A stretch of DNA of 64,000 nucleotides from Paenibacillus sp. DMB20 (GCF_000987955.1 NZ_LAZU01000033.1:18686-82685), one strand, 5' to 3'; shown: positions 19,191 to 28,259, counted from the first letter of the stretch. Made by a program: numbers and translations. Notes: generated from the sequence alone by a model not told the origin.

Positions 19191-19946
19191 CTATTTGCGC
19201 CCGACAATCATAAATCGATGTTCGATGGTCTCCATGTATCCCGTTTCCTCGATCGTCTTCTGCAGTTCGCATAGTTGATCGAAACACTTTTCGACCGAAA
19301 AGCCGGGAAACTCCCATTCGATGATTTTGGCAAAGTATACCAGTGCCCCAATATCAAAAAACCTTAGATACGGAAAGTGCTCTTTTCCGTCACAAATCGT
19401 GAACCCTGCGCTTGCAAGGTCGTCTTGGGCGGTTTGAAGATTGAAATCGGGTTCTGTCCGCATGGCATCATTCCCTAACAAAAATCGGGAGAGTTCTCGG
19501 TTGTTTTGCCCGCCCACTTGCTGCGTAACGAATATTCCTCCCGGTTTCAGGATACGAAACACTTCCCGAGAAGAGAAAGATTCGTGCCGATTGATGATTA
19601 AATCAAAATAATCGTCCTCATAAGGCAAATGCTCATCGTCAAATACCTGGTGAACTTCAATGCCATGGCGAAGCAGAATTCTTTTGCATAATTCAAAATT
19701 TTCCGGGTAAGCTTCCGTTGCGAAAGTACGGCCTTGGGGCGGATGAAGCGACAGCAAAAATTCTCCCCCGCCGGTCCCCATGTCAAGCATTGTGGTTTCC
19801 GCATCCATGAATGATAATACAATCTCTTTATAATCCCACGGCAGCCATTCTTCCGAGGTCCGATTAGCGATGCAGGAGAAATCCCAACCGCTGAAAGTCT
19901 TCTTTTCTTCGGCTAACCATATCGCCTTCCATTGATCGCAGTCCAT
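19191..19946 (-). CDS. Class I SAM-dependent methyltransferase
   Basis: 251 residues with methyltransferase motif I TMLDMGTGGGEFLL, an acidic motif II at FATEAYPENF, motif IV YFDLIINRHESF and motif VI FRILKPGGIFVTQQVGG. It is complete with a Bacillales-typical length. The target (rRNA, small molecule or protein) cannot be read. No partner gene is nearby. Confidence 0.87.
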   Translation of the reverse strand: MDCDQWKAIWLAEEKKTFSGWDFSCIANRTSEEWLPWDYKEIVLSFMDAETTMLDMGTGGGEFLLSLHPPQGRTFATEAYPENFELCKRILLRHGIEVHQVFDDEHLPYEDDYFDLIINRHESFSSREVFRILKPGGIFVTQQVGGQNNRELSRFLLGNDAMRTEPDFNLQTAQDDLASAGFTICDGKEHFPYLRFFDIGALVYFAKIIEWEFPGFSVEKCFDQLCELQKTIEETGYMETIEHRFMIVGRK

Positions 19947-19987
19947 CTATAACTACCCCTTTCACATGGTTGAATGAACGTGATTAG

Positions 19988-20056
19988 GTGCAGTTGACTG
20001 ATAACACATTAAAAACCGGCCCGGCACAATCTGTTATCAGATTGGTTCAACTGCAC
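19988..20056. repeat. Imperfect long palindrome with GATAAC/GTTATC core
   Basis: GTGCAGTTGA (19988-19997) pairs with TCAACTGCAC (20047-20056), and CTGATAACA (19998-20006) with TGTTATCAG (20032-20040). A 6-base bulge lies on one side. The inner loop is GC-rich. No U-tract follows on either strand, so it is a poor terminator. The paired ATAAC/GTTAT boxes resemble the ends of the cassette-zone palindromes at 41-46 kb. Confidence 0.6.
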
Positions 20057-20237
20057 CGGGCGGTTACCGAATTTCAAGATCATGTCCAATCCCCCTTTTA
20101 TCTTTTGAGTGTTGATTTCGCTTTTCTCTAATGTTTCTAAAAGTACAGCCCGTAATGATTCCTGCTTTTCCTATTATACCATCATATCCCATTCATAAGT
20201 ATCACGCAGAACGGGCTTAAACCTGCAAAAAACTTCA

Positions 20238-20835
20238 CTAGAGCGGAACGTCAGGCTTGTTCCACTGCATATATATGCGCTCGTTAAAACCTCTTTTTGG
20301 GGACGGTTTAGCTTGTTTGCGCTCAAATTCTTCAAACCCCAGTTTTTTGTATAGTCGATATGCAATTTCATTCGTATCCACAACCTCAAGTACATAATGA
20401 TGAAAATGCAGCTGATGCATCACATGTCTCATCAAGGCTGTAGATACGCCCTGGCCACGCGCTTTCTCCAAGGTGGCGACACACTCGATATAACCGGTTT
20501 CATCAAAATAAGGCAGGGGCGCGTTGAATTCCTTTTTTAATACGAAATAGGCCAAACTCCCCATAACATAACCAAGGCCGCTCCTTAGCGAAGCTTTATT
20601 TGCCGGCATCGCACGCTGTTTGTTATTCGCTCAAGCCAGTATGCCGACGATCTCCCCCTGTATTTCCGCAACATAAAAAAACATCCGGGCAGAAAAGATC
20701 CCTGAATGCGGCTTTTAATTTATTTCTGTCTTTTGAGAAAAAAGATAGCTCTTTATAATAGCCATCCACAAAAACCTCGGCCGCTTCATCACGCACATCG
20801 CGCTCATAATCTGCCATGCGTTTGATTTGAACCAC
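20238..20835 (-). pseudogene. GNAT family acetyltransferase, frameshift plus in-frame stop
   Basis: The N-terminal part (to 20835, MVQIKRMADYERDVRDE) reaches an A7 run at 20675-20681. Dropping one base restores PDVFYVAEIQGEIVGILA, which then meets an in-frame TGA (20631-20633) before continuing in the same frame through NNKQRAMPANKASL to motif A ARGQGVSTALMRHVM and the tail at 20238. The TGA cannot be explained by homopolymer miscalling, so the gene may truly be inactive. Confidence 0.75.
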
Positions 20836-21222
20836 CTTGGGCCCCCCTTATATCAAAATCACATTACAGATGAAAAACAGGTTCCTTGCTTCCAAAGTTG
20901 ATATCGTCATTCCGTTATCAACATCATACTTGAATAATAAATTACACCCATCCGGCTGGGGTACAGATTTGTTCTCCGTCTTCGGTCGGAGTTTCGACCG
21001 CGTGTTCTGGCGACCGTAAATTTACCGTATCAAAAAGCAAAGACTGTCCTAATAAGTTGCAGCATCAACTTAGGGGACAGCCTTATTCGTCGTACCTGGT
21101 TGGAACCATTCCTTCTACATCTTCTGCACCATATGGTCTTCAAGATTAACCGTAATCCTCAATTACGGATATTTTGTTCTCTCTGCCGTTCTTAAACTGC
21201 CGCTTGCATTGTTAGAGACGCC
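20836..21222. other. Gap with a hairpin and no convincing gene
   Basis: This stretch of nearly 390 bases holds one inverted repeat: GACTGTCC with GGACAGCC and AAGTTG with CAACTT, at 21042-21082. It is a probable terminator or attenuator although the T-tract is weak. Short open stretches on both strands (about 20850-21020) show no start site and no recognisable sequence. Confidence 0.45.
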
Positions 21223-21687
21223 TTATACATGCGCATCCGGAGCCTTATCCGCCACAAGATTTAAAATCATGTTATGCTCAAGAAATGCTTTTAATCCACA
21301 GAGAACCATGGTGTACCCCCCCATCGAGTCAATGGCTTGACGTACGATCTCATCGCCGTTCCCTGCAAAGCCGGAATTCTTAATGGTAACAAACGTCTCG
21401 TCATCTGCGCGGGAGGTAAATATCCACTCCACCGCAGTGCCGTCCATGGATTCGATCAGAATCCGCTTGTTGGGCTCGATTTCTTTCACGTACACGTTAT
21501 CCGAGACGCCATACATCTCCCAATCCCACCGGACATGCTTTCCCGCTTCCAATCTCCCGCTGCTCTTGGTAAACCAAAATTTGGTGGTAATGGCCGGGTC
21601 GACAAAAGCTTCAAATACCTCTTGGACCGGTCTTCGAATCAGCATTTCCGCTTGAACAACCGGCATTTGGTTCAGGATGGTCATCAT
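21223..21687 (-). CDS. SRPBCC/AHSA1-like START-fold protein
   Basis: 154 residues: EMLIRRPVQEVFEAFVDPAI, TTKFWFTKSSGRLEAGKHVRW and EWIFTSRADDETFVTIKNSG follow the activator-of-Hsp90-ATPase-like (Aha1/SRPBCC) ligand-binding pattern. Members bind hydrophobic ligands or act as uncharacterised stress proteins. GGGGAA precedes the double ATG (21687/21684). No operon partner is evident. Confidence 0.83.
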   Translation of the reverse strand: MMTILNQMPVVQAEMLIRRPVQEVFEAFVDPAITTKFWFTKSSGRLEAGKHVRWDWEMYGVSDNVYVKEIEPNKRILIESMDGTAVEWIFTSRADDETFVTIKNSGFAGNGDEIVRQAIDSMGGYTMVLCGLKAFLEHNMILNLVADKAPDAHV

Positions 21688-21705
21688 TTATTCCCCTTTC
21701 CATAT

Positions 21706-22212
21706 TCAATAATAATAAGCCATTAATTCCTCGTCATACCCTTGGCCTTTATACACCAATGCATTCTTCTCGATACCGTACGTTTCAAACCCCAGTTTCT
21801 TATACAGTTCGCTGGCTGTTTTATTGGCGGTCACCACGCTAAGGTGGATTTGCTTCAATCCTTCTATTTCTTTACCTCTATTCAATACTTCCTCTAATAG
21901 CGTTTGGGCTATTCCCTGTCCCCGGTATGCGGGCGATACATATACTCCCCAAATGGTGCCCTTATGTTTCAGTTTCATCCCCGACTCTCTTACGAATCCA
22001 ACCATGCCTCTAAGCTGCCCATCCTCGGTATATGCCCCCAGGATATAATTATCTTTTTCGTTCTTAATCCTTTTGACCACATTGTCTAGCGGAGTCCCTG
22101 CCGAATCTTCGTAAGAGGATCCGAACGCTTCAGGATGCGTCTTTAATGCCTCCAGCCTTAGCTCCCAAAACATCCCAACGTGTTCCGGCTGAATATTTTT
22201 AATATGAATCAT
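21706..22212 (-). CDS. GNAT family N-acetyltransferase
   Basis: About 168 residues with N-terminal IKNIQPEHVGMFWELR, acetyl-CoA loop IWGVYVSPAYRGQGIAQTLL and ANKTASELYKKLGFETYGIE. The start at ATG 22212 follows GGATGGAGGAACTGGCA. It is a typical intact single-domain GNAT; substrate unknown. Confidence 0.88.
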   Translation of the reverse strand: MIHIKNIQPEHVGMFWELRLEALKTHPEAFGSSYEDSAGTPLDNVVKRIKNEKDNYILGAYTEDGQLRGMVGFVRESGMKLKHKGTIWGVYVSPAYRGQGIAQTLLEEVLNRGKEIEGLKQIHLSVVTANKTASELYKKLGFETYGIEKNALVYKGQGYDEELMAYYY

Positions 22213-22278
22213 TGCCAGTTCCTCCATCCTACTCTTGTGACTTGATAAAGTGAGGTTATCCCTCGCGTTAAATATTCA

Positions 22279-22791
22279 TTAGCTGATGGCTTCGGCTTTT
22301 TCAACCTCACCCGCATGATATTGTTTTTGGGTTGAATGGAGTACCGTATCCTTCTCTTTATCCCATATGGTACTGTACTCAAATACTCCCGGCTCAAAAA
22401 ATAAAGGGATTCGTTCCCGGAACCAATCCTGCATGGGAAGATCATCCGTGTGGTCCTTATCCACCCATATCAATTCCCCTTCCGGGGGATCGTTCAGCAA
22501 TTCCCCCTCAAAGGATGTGACCAGATAATGAAAAACCATATATCGAAGCCCGGAATTCACTTCGCAAAACTCAATCAATCCTTTATAGGTGATTTCTTTA
22601 ACCATGAGCCCGGTTTCTTCTTTCACTTCTCGAATGGCGCCGTCTACAATGCTTTCCGGAAAATCCACTTTTCCTCCGGGAGCGATATATCCCGGGAATC
22701 CCAAATGCTCCGGACGATTTAGCAGCAATATTTTGTTTCCATCCTGGATCATGCTCATCGTTAGTACTTGATGTTTTACTTCAACAGTCAT
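22279..22791 (-). CDS. Nudix hydrolase (8-oxo-dGTP/ADP-ribose-type)
   Basis: 170 residues with a complete Nudix box at about residues 38-60: GGKVDFPESIVDGAIREVKE followed by ETGL. The upstream FPGYIAPGG replaces the usual WxLPGG. The C-terminal tail is ~40 residues longer than MutT. The GNAT stop codon upstream overlaps this ATG (ATGA), so the two are coupled. Confidence 0.86.
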   Translation of the reverse strand: MTVEVKHQVLTMSMIQDGNKILLLNRPEHLGFPGYIAPGGKVDFPESIVDGAIREVKEETGLMVKEITYKGLIEFCEVNSGLRYMVFHYLVTSFEGELLNDPPEGELIWVDKDHTDDLPMQDWFRERIPLFFEPGVFEYSTIWDKEKDTVLHSTQKQYHAGEVEKAEAIS

Positions 22792-23309
22792 TCGGCTCCC
22801 CCCATTTTTGCTGGCATGGATGAAACGCTTATACTATTGTGCATTATGATTTGAAGTCCCTGTGGTCCTTCTATTCTAAAACCACGATCCATGAACCCTG
22901 CTTTTTCATATAGTTTTCGGGCGGCATCATTTTTTTTCATTCACAGCCAAAAAAAATCTCATTAGCCTCTGAAAAAAAGGCTCTGGACGAAGCCGGGCAG
23001 CCTGTTCATGGCTTCCTTGGCGTATCCCTTTCCTTGATATTCGAAATTGATCGAGAAAGCCCGTACCAATATCGCCTCCACGTTCCCGACCTTGCTTGCA
23101 TACTCGGAATGTTTGTGCAGGACAAAGAAACCGATCGGCGTTACGTCCTTCAAAATAACAACGGGGATTCTGTTCACGTCCTGCAGCGCGGTTTCGAGCA
23201 CTTCCTCCGGAAGTGAGGTAAAGCTTTTTTGATCGCCGGGAAGCTCAAATGAAACAAGTTCCGCGTAGTGTTCCTCCTTATAGACGCTAAGAGAGATGAC
23301 GTTGGACAT
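22788..23309 (-). CDS. GNAT family acetyltransferase, three homopolymer frameshifts
   Basis: The N-terminus reads VISLSVYKEEHYAELVSFEL with IPVVILKDVTPIGFFVLHKH and motif A INFEYQGKGYAKEAMNRLPG. The reading then meets a T7, a T8 and an A8 run (minus strand) within 60 bases (22932-22980). Dropping one base from each gives SEANEIFLAVNEKNDAARKL and AGFMDRGFRIEGPQGL, ending in a TGA at 22788 that overlaps the Nudix ATG. Three independent mutations so close, all of the same kind, point to sequence error. Confidence 0.8.
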
Positions 23310-23409
23310 GTTGGTTCTGCTCCTTTTGACTAATGACTATTTCGATCCGTTGCCAATTCAATTTTTTTGGACCGTTTCGATCCATTCACCATTCATACGT
23401 TTTTGCCTT

Positions 23410-23832
23410 CTATTTCAATCGTTTCATTAACGGGTGATCTTCCCTCAGCTCCAGCAGGTCCCACAGATTTCCGTATAAATCTTTAAATACGGCAACCATG
23501 CCATAGGATTGCTCCTTAGGTTCTCTTACAAACTCAATTCCCCTGGAAACCATCTCATGATAATCTCTCCAAAAATCATCCGTGTTCAAAAACAGGAAAA
23601 CTCTACCCCCGGATTGATTGCCGATAAACGCCTCTTGTTCCGGTTTGGACGCTCTGGCCAGCAATATGGTGGTACCGGCCGAACCCGGCGGGGATACCAC
23701 GACCCACCGTTTATCCTGTTCAGGCTGGTAGGTATCTTCAATTAACGTAAAGTTCAGTTTCTTCGTGTAAAACTCGATGGCCTCATCGTAATCTTTAACG
23801 ACGAGCGCAATATGTACTATGGATTGAATCAT
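23410..23832 (-). CDS. VOC (glyoxalase/bleomycin-resistance-like) protein
   Basis: About 140 residues with paired beta-alpha-beta-beta-beta modules: VHIALVVKDYDEAIEFYTKK begins the first and FVREPKEQSYGMVAVFKDLYGN ends the second. Candidate metal ligands are His in VHIAL and Glu in WDLLEL. Start at ATG 23832 follows GGAGTGGAG. The exact activity is not deducible. Confidence 0.86.
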   Translation of the reverse strand: MIQSIVHIALVVKDYDEAIEFYTKKLNFTLIEDTYQPEQDKRWVVVSPPGSAGTTILLARASKPEQEAFIGNQSGGRVFLFLNTDDFWRDYHEMVSRGIEFVREPKEQSYGMVAVFKDLYGNLWDLLELREDHPLMKRLK

Positions 23833-23879
23833 TTTCTCCACTCCCAGGCCTACATTTTTTTATGCCTAAATCTATGCCT

Positions 23880-24413
23880 TCATTCATTATTACACAGGAT
23901 GCAACCATGGCACGACAAATAAATCTGATGCTTGCGGCATTTCGGGTAACCCCGCGGTATCGTTGGGCTATCCTCATCCTCTTCCTCTTCGATTTCTGAC
24001 CAATACAAATAACTGTTCATATTTACGTTTTCTTGATCAAAAGCATGAATCATAGACTGAAACCGTGATAGACATTCCAGCACCCAATCCTTCCGGGGTT
24101 CATAACTTAAACGTTCCCATCCCAAGCCTTCCATGGCACCGGAAATCGTTCGAAGCATAAATGCTTTTTCTCTTTCAAAATGGTTTAATGTCCACGGCAT
24201 ATCGTCAAGAGCAAAACCGATCGTTCCCACACCTATGACGGACTGATCCTGTTGAGCAAGCCATATGATCATTTCCTTTTCTCTATCCGCCTTCGCAAGA
24301 ATCGATCCGCTTAAAACCACGACCTCAACAAAAACGGAGGTCAATCCGTTTGACATCCTAATGTCATCCATTTCATGCCTTCGGTTTTTCGGCATGCATA
24401 TCGTATTCGACAT
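23880..24413 (-). CDS. Unrecognised protein with C-terminal Cys/His cluster
   Basis: 177 residues. The N-terminal ~75 residues form a beta-rich core (VFVEVVVLSGSILAKADR, VIGVGTIGFALDD), a helical middle includes SRFQSMIHAFDQENVN, and the C-terminus has an acidic stretch EIEEEEDEDSP followed by KCRKHQIYLSCHGCILC. The tail, with four cysteines and two histidines, may bind zinc. No family recognised. Confidence 0.6.
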   Translation of the reverse strand: MSNTICMPKNRRHEMDDIRMSNGLTSVFVEVVVLSGSILAKADREKEMIIWLAQQDQSVIGVGTIGFALDDMPWTLNHFEREKAFMLRTISGAMEGLGWERLSYEPRKDWVLECLSRFQSMIHAFDQENVNMNSYLYWSEIEEEEDEDSPTIPRGYPKCRKHQIYLSCHGCILCNNE

Positions 24414-24457
24414 CGCTATTATCCTTTACATCAGATTGAACAAAGTTTAGAGAAATC

Positions 24458-24691
24458 TCAACGCTCTGCTCTTGCGAGCTCCAAAACGTGACTTGCCTTG
24501 TATACTCCATCAGCCCTGGAAAAGCCGGCATCTCTGTACAACTTATCGGCTGCTGGATTCTCAGTGTATAAAGTTAAGTCGTATTTTTCGAAAGTACTAA
24601 CTCTTTCAATGAACATCCCCGTTTCCACCTTCTTTTCATTGGTTAACTTGTCCTTCAGAGAAGCTCTCATTACGGTTGAATCCCTATGCAT
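24458..24691 (-). pseudogene. GNAT acetyltransferase C-terminal remnant
   Basis: Only the second half of a GNAT survives: a motif-B-like LTLYTENPAADKLYRDAGF near residues 40-58. The N-terminal ~35 residues are unrelated in character and lack motif A. It is truncated at its 5' side just upstream of the divergently oriented WXG100 gene. Confidence 0.6.
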
Positions 24692-24756
24692 ATTGCCAAT
24701 TTCCGGATATAATCATTACAGCAATATTATTCAGTTTGAGATGGGAGTTGCGAAAA

Positions 24757-25032
24757 ATGAATCAGCGAATCGATCTCCAACCTGATGAGCTCCTGCAAAT
24801 CGCCAAAGGGTTTAACCAGGCTTCCCAGAACGGACAAAACATTATTCAGCAGTTAAACACCGTGATCGACCAATCCGAAGGCCAGTGGGAAGGCGAACGA
24901 CAAAGGGAGTTTTTCCACAGAATTCAGGAGAGCCTGTCCTCCGTAAAGACTTATCTTCACGGACTTCAGGAAACCGGTACGCAGCTTCAACGGACGGCTT
25001 CGCGTTTTCGAGATGCGGATCAATCCCGCTAA
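24757..25032 (+). CDS. WXG100 family type VII secretion protein
   Basis: 91 residues, all helical, with the helix-turn-helix centre QWEGER replacing the canonical WXG and a length exact for the family. The N-terminal helix (DELLQIAKGFNQASQNGQNI) and C-terminal helix (SVKTYLHGLQETGTQLQRTA) would form the ESAT-6-type hairpin. The start at ATG 24757 follows GGGAG. A strong terminator follows. It faces a minus-strand group of type VII-linked genes, and is probably their secreted partner. Confidence 0.85.
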   Translation: MNQRIDLQPDELLQIAKGFNQASQNGQNIIQQLNTVIDQSEGQWEGERQREFFHRIQESLSSVKTYLHGLQETGTQLQRTASRFRDADQSR

Positions 25033-25057
25033 TCATATCATGTTTGTCTAGCAATAA

Positions 25058-25087
25058 AGCCATGAGAAGATCTCATGGCTGTTTTTT
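25058..25087 (+). terminator. Rho-independent terminator of the WXG100 gene
   Basis: A perfect 10-bp stem (AGCCATGAGA at 25058-25067 with TCTCATGGCT at 25071-25080) with a 3-base loop is followed by GTTTTTT. Confidence 0.93.
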
Positions 25088-25114
25088 CTGCACTTCTCTT
25101 TTTTTAACCGATGG

Positions 25115-25381
25115 CTAGGCATTCGTCAGTTGAGCAGCGAAACGTTCTTCTTCATCGTCTACATAACCGGTGAAAACCACTTCTTCAATATCTTCATGAT
25201 TGAAAGCGTAAGTGTAATCCGGGTTGATGTATCCTTCCGGATACAGGCATCCGATATAGTCAAATGAACGGGGCGGTTCGGTCATCATGATCTGTTTTCT
25301 TCCATAAATCACAAGTTTTTTGGTCCCTTCTCTCAACCGAACGATGGATCCGTTGGGGAGAAGCGTTTCTGGTTTGTTCAA
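25115..25381 (-). CDS. DUF4176 family type VII secretion-associated protein
   Basis: 88 residues from a TTG start with AAAGGAGGG upstream. It matches the DUF4176 pattern: LLPNGSIVRLREGTKKLVIY, FDYIGCLYPEGYI and IEEVVFTGYVDDEEERF. In Bacillota DUF4176 proteins accompany LXG-type type VII effectors and help present them for export. Here it is the last gene of the minus-strand island at 25-28 kb. Confidence 0.82.
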   Translation of the reverse strand: MNKPETLLPNGSIVRLREGTKKLVIYGRKQIMMTEPPRSFDYIGCLYPEGYINPDYTYAFNHEDIEEVVFTGYVDDEEERFAAQLTNA

Positions 25382-25520
25382 GGCCGGTTGCCCTCCTTTA
25401 TAAGTACTACTTTAGATATCAGAAAGTATAACTTCAATCGAAACACATCCTGATATCGCAAGAAAAACTACATTGAAGAGCGGTCTGTCTTCATTGAGAG
25501 TACGTCGATAGATGTTTTTG

Positions 25521-26208
25521 TTACGTCGAAGCCTTGCCGGCCCGCTTCAGCCAGTAATAACGGTGCAGCTCCAGGATAAAGTGAAACATAACAAAAGCCA
25601 GCATGGCATACACGCACATCAGAACGATCGTGACCGTCTTCTCGCTTACGAACATGAGAGAGAGATTGGCGAGCAAATAACCAAGACCGGTCAGTATGGT
25701 TAGCGTCATCATGGACATGCCCGAGCGATCTTGACTTTGCATTCGTGGAGTCTCCAGTTTCCGGATATGGGATCGCACATACTGGTAAAGAGCAAATCCG
25801 TATGCGGCAAAAGACCCGACTGCATACCAGGGAGTCGTCAAATGAAGCCCGCTGTACGCAAACTTTTGGGTAACGATCATAAATCCGACCGAGCAGACGA
25901 TCCCAAACACCCCTCGGAACAAGACATAATTCAGCTGAAGCTTCCGGGGAACCGCAATGAGGGCCAATGCCCATGCATTCATGATAACAAGCGGCGGGAG
26001 CAACAGATAGGCATAAAGCGGTTCGTACGGTACGCTGAGCACAGGGATAACCAGAAACAGGTTAAGAAAAAAAAAGTACCAATATTCCTGCGTTCAGCCT
26101 AATACCGCTCACCGGATATAAGGATAGATAAGTTCGAAACGCCTTTCTGTTATATTTCGTTCCCTCCCAGACTTGGCTTTCGACTTGATGGTTGTGATGT
26201 TTAGCCAT
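25521..26208 (-). CDS. Polytopic membrane protein, candidate type VII immunity protein, frameshifted
   Basis: ATG 26208 follows the stop codon of the upstream gene directly (TAAATG). The first ~45 residues (MAKHHNHQVESQVWEGTKYN and so on) are joined to the rest by dropping one T from a T9 run (minus strand, about 26068-26076), giving LVLFFLNLFLVIPVL. The ~228-residue product has about six TM helices and a basic C-terminus. Its coupling to a putative pore-forming effector resembles immunity proteins such as those of TspA and TelE. Immunity is inference. Confidence 0.65.
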
Positions 26209-27171
26209 TTACTTAAACCACCCCGAAACGGTAGACCACACATTTTTGGCCCCATGCTTGACGATGTCCTTCAAGGAATCATCCTCTCCATCCTTGTCCA
26301 GATCCATATCCAATTTAATCCCTTCTGCAAGGTAGGTCAGTCCTACCGATACGCCAAAACCGACGGCACCGACGGCAAGCACAGGCGCAGCCGCCGGCAT
26401 GATGGCTGCCGTAAGAAGCGTGGCCCCTACGGTCGTGGCTCCGCCGACAACGACGTTACCGATAATGTCTCCCGCTATTTTATCGGACGAGGCATGATTC
26501 TCCAGATTTTCTTGGGTATCCGTAAACACGTCGATACCAACGCTCGCCCAGCCGAGTTTGTCCTTTAACGCTGCCTTGGCTCCATATAAAGGATCGGCCA
26601 TGGCAGCGATTTCCTTGATTTTGGGTGAAGCCGTTCCATTGGCAATCTTGGCTTCGATATCCTTAAGATAATAGATTTTGTAATCCCTGGGTCTTCCGTT
26701 TACGTGCGGATTCGACCTGACCGATTCGTAGCTCTCCCGGACCAGAATACGCGGAAGCCTGCGGTCAAGCTGCTGCTTGACCATGTACCCGTTGTGGACC
26801 CTGTATCCCAATCTGGCCACGGCGGTCGCGCCCAAAATCGTCCCGGTAATATTACCCGGCCCGTCGAGCGGAGCCATCGGATTAAAACCGGAGATGCCAA
26901 GCCCTCCGCCCGATTGATCCTCTTGCTCAAATTTTTCCCGTGTTGTTCTAACGAAGGCCGCCAGCTGCTGCATATTTTGGGATGCAGACTGAAAGTTTCG
27001 CTGGTGGTTTGAATACAATGCCATAATGTCCCCACGGCTTGACGACTGCCACGCAGCTCCCTGCAAAGAATGCTGGAGTGCCGCATCCACTTGCTGAAGC
27101 TGCTGGGTCACCTGCTCCAGCTGCTGGACGAGTGCATTCAGATATTCGGATCTCATGACGATCTTGGTCAT
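26209..27171 (-). CDS. WXG/LXG-headed type VII substrate with hydrophobic glycine-rich C-terminus
   Basis: 320 residues. The first ~95 form helices of WXG100 type: ALVQQLEQVTQQLQQVDAAL, a GAAWQSS turn and NMQQLAAFVRTTREKFEQED. A linker (95-215) includes NVNGRPRDYKIYYLKDIEAK-like basic segments. Residues ~225-285 are a hydrophobic glycine/alanine-rich stretch (DIIGNVVVGGATTVGATLL, VLAVGAVGFGVSVGLTY), then a charged tail. The C-terminus is compatible with a membrane-inserting, glycine-zipper toxin like TelE. The toxin role is inferred. Confidence 0.7.
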   Translation of the reverse strand: MTKIVMRSEYLNALVQQLEQVTQQLQQVDAALQHSLQGAAWQSSSRGDIMALYSNHQRNFQSASQNMQQLAAFVRTTREKFEQEDQSGGGLGISGFNPMAPLDGPGNITGTILGATAVARLGYRVHNGYMVKQQLDRRLPRILVRESYESVRSNPHVNGRPRDYKIYYLKDIEAKIANGTASPKIKEIAAMADPLYGAKAALKDKLGWASVGIDVFTDTQENLENHASSDKIAGDIIGNVVVGGATTVGATLLTAAIMPAAAPVLAVGAVGFGVSVGLTYLAEGIKLDMDLDKDGEDDSLKDIVKHGAKNVWSTVSGWFK

Positions 27172-27204
27172 GTTTTTCCCTCCTTTGCCATCGGATCTGT
27201 AATA

Positions 27205-28038
27205 TCAATCCGGAGCAAATATGGATAATGTACGCTTCGCAACTAGATACAGACTCTGAATGAGTTCCGTTTTGGTGATTTGGAAACCCTGCACCCGATC
27301 GCCTTCCTCTTGCATGAAAAGCCAATGCCCCGCAGGACTGCCGATAAACTGAACGGGTTTTGAACGAATTTCCGTTCCTCGAATAGCGGTCTCGAATATT
27401 CCCCATTGGTCAACCGAACAGAAGGCTTCGATTAAAGCTCCCGCCGCTTGAACGTCGGCCCATGTATCGTTTCGCAAGACTGCCTGATGCATAGCGGGAT
27501 CCGCGCTGCCAAACTGTTCTTGCAACCGCTTAAGCGTCTCAGATCGCATCAGGATTCGATAAGAGCCTTCCTCCGTGTCTGGCAGCGGAAGACGGTCTCC
27601 GATTCTCGATAGCTGTTCTTCAAACCCTTCCCCCAATGAGGTCAGGATAACGTCCCCCGTTTTTGAGTTCCATCTCATTTCAACAACCTGCGAACCCGAT
27701 ATGAATGCATAGGTTATTGAGGATTCGCCGTCGGTGCCGTGAACTTCGAGACGAACTGACGCGCTGCTGTACTTGCAGGCTTTTAAATGATCCAATATCG
27801 ATAACTCGAACGTGATATGATTTCCATCCGACTGAAGGAGTCCCGCATCCTCCAAATTCTTCTTCGCATTCCTATAAAATTCCTCTGGAGGCACGTTCTC
27901 GGCTTTAGCCGCACCAAAATCTTCAAGCATCGTTTCCCCTTCCGGGATTCCCATTAACTGGAACATAAATGCCGTTTCCGCCACCGTTAATTGAAACGAA
28001 ACCGATGATGTCAAATATGCGTCCCTCCTTTTAGCCAC
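27205..28038 (-). CDS. EspG-like type VII secretion-associated protein
   Basis: 277 residues beginning SVSFQLTVAETAFMFQLMGI, with a helix-rich domain ending AKKNLEDAGLL, then two beta-rich repeats (SASVRLEVHGTDGESSITYA; GIFETAIRGTEIRSKP) and C-terminal LIQSLYLVAKRTLSIF. Size and layout (N-terminal helical lead, 'AGLL', then strands measuring a WXG partner) resemble EspG chaperones of ESX systems. The assignment is by architecture only. It is the first gene of the island and ends 33 bases before the WXG-headed gene. Confidence 0.5.
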   Translation of the reverse strand: MAKRRDAYLTSSVSFQLTVAETAFMFQLMGIPEGETMLEDFGAAKAENVPPEEFYRNAKKNLEDAGLLQSDGNHITFELSILDHLKACKYSSASVRLEVHGTDGESSITYAFISGSQVVEMRWNSKTGDVILTSLGEGFEEQLSRIGDRLPLPDTEEGSYRILMRSETLKRLQEQFGSADPAMHQAVLRNDTWADVQAAGALIEAFCSVDQWGIFETAIRGTEIRSKPVQFIGSPAGHWLFMQEEGDRVQGFQITKTELIQSLYLVAKRTLSIFAPD

Positions 28039-28136
28039 TGCAACGACAAGAGTCTATTCAACTTATTTTATGAGGAAAAGGAGAAGGACTCAATCACTCT
28101 AAACTCCCATGCCCAAGGCCCTAAATTATACCTGGC

Positions 28137-28250
28137 TTACTTCACATTTAGCAGCAATTTCATAAGTTGGTATTCTTCATTAGTGAACCCGTGCACAACC
28201 TTCGTCTGAAATTTTGAGGTATGCCTTTTCCGTTTTCGATACGAAGCACG
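28137..28250 (-). pseudogene. MarR-type regulator C-terminal remnant
   Basis: A short minus-strand frame ending at 28137 reads VVHGFTNEEYQLMKLLLNVK, the type of C-terminal helix found in MarR regulators. The preceding bases, in another frame, resemble the wing (KTEKAYLKISDEG). No wing-helix core is left. Confidence 0.4.
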
Positions 28251-28259
28251 ACATACCTG

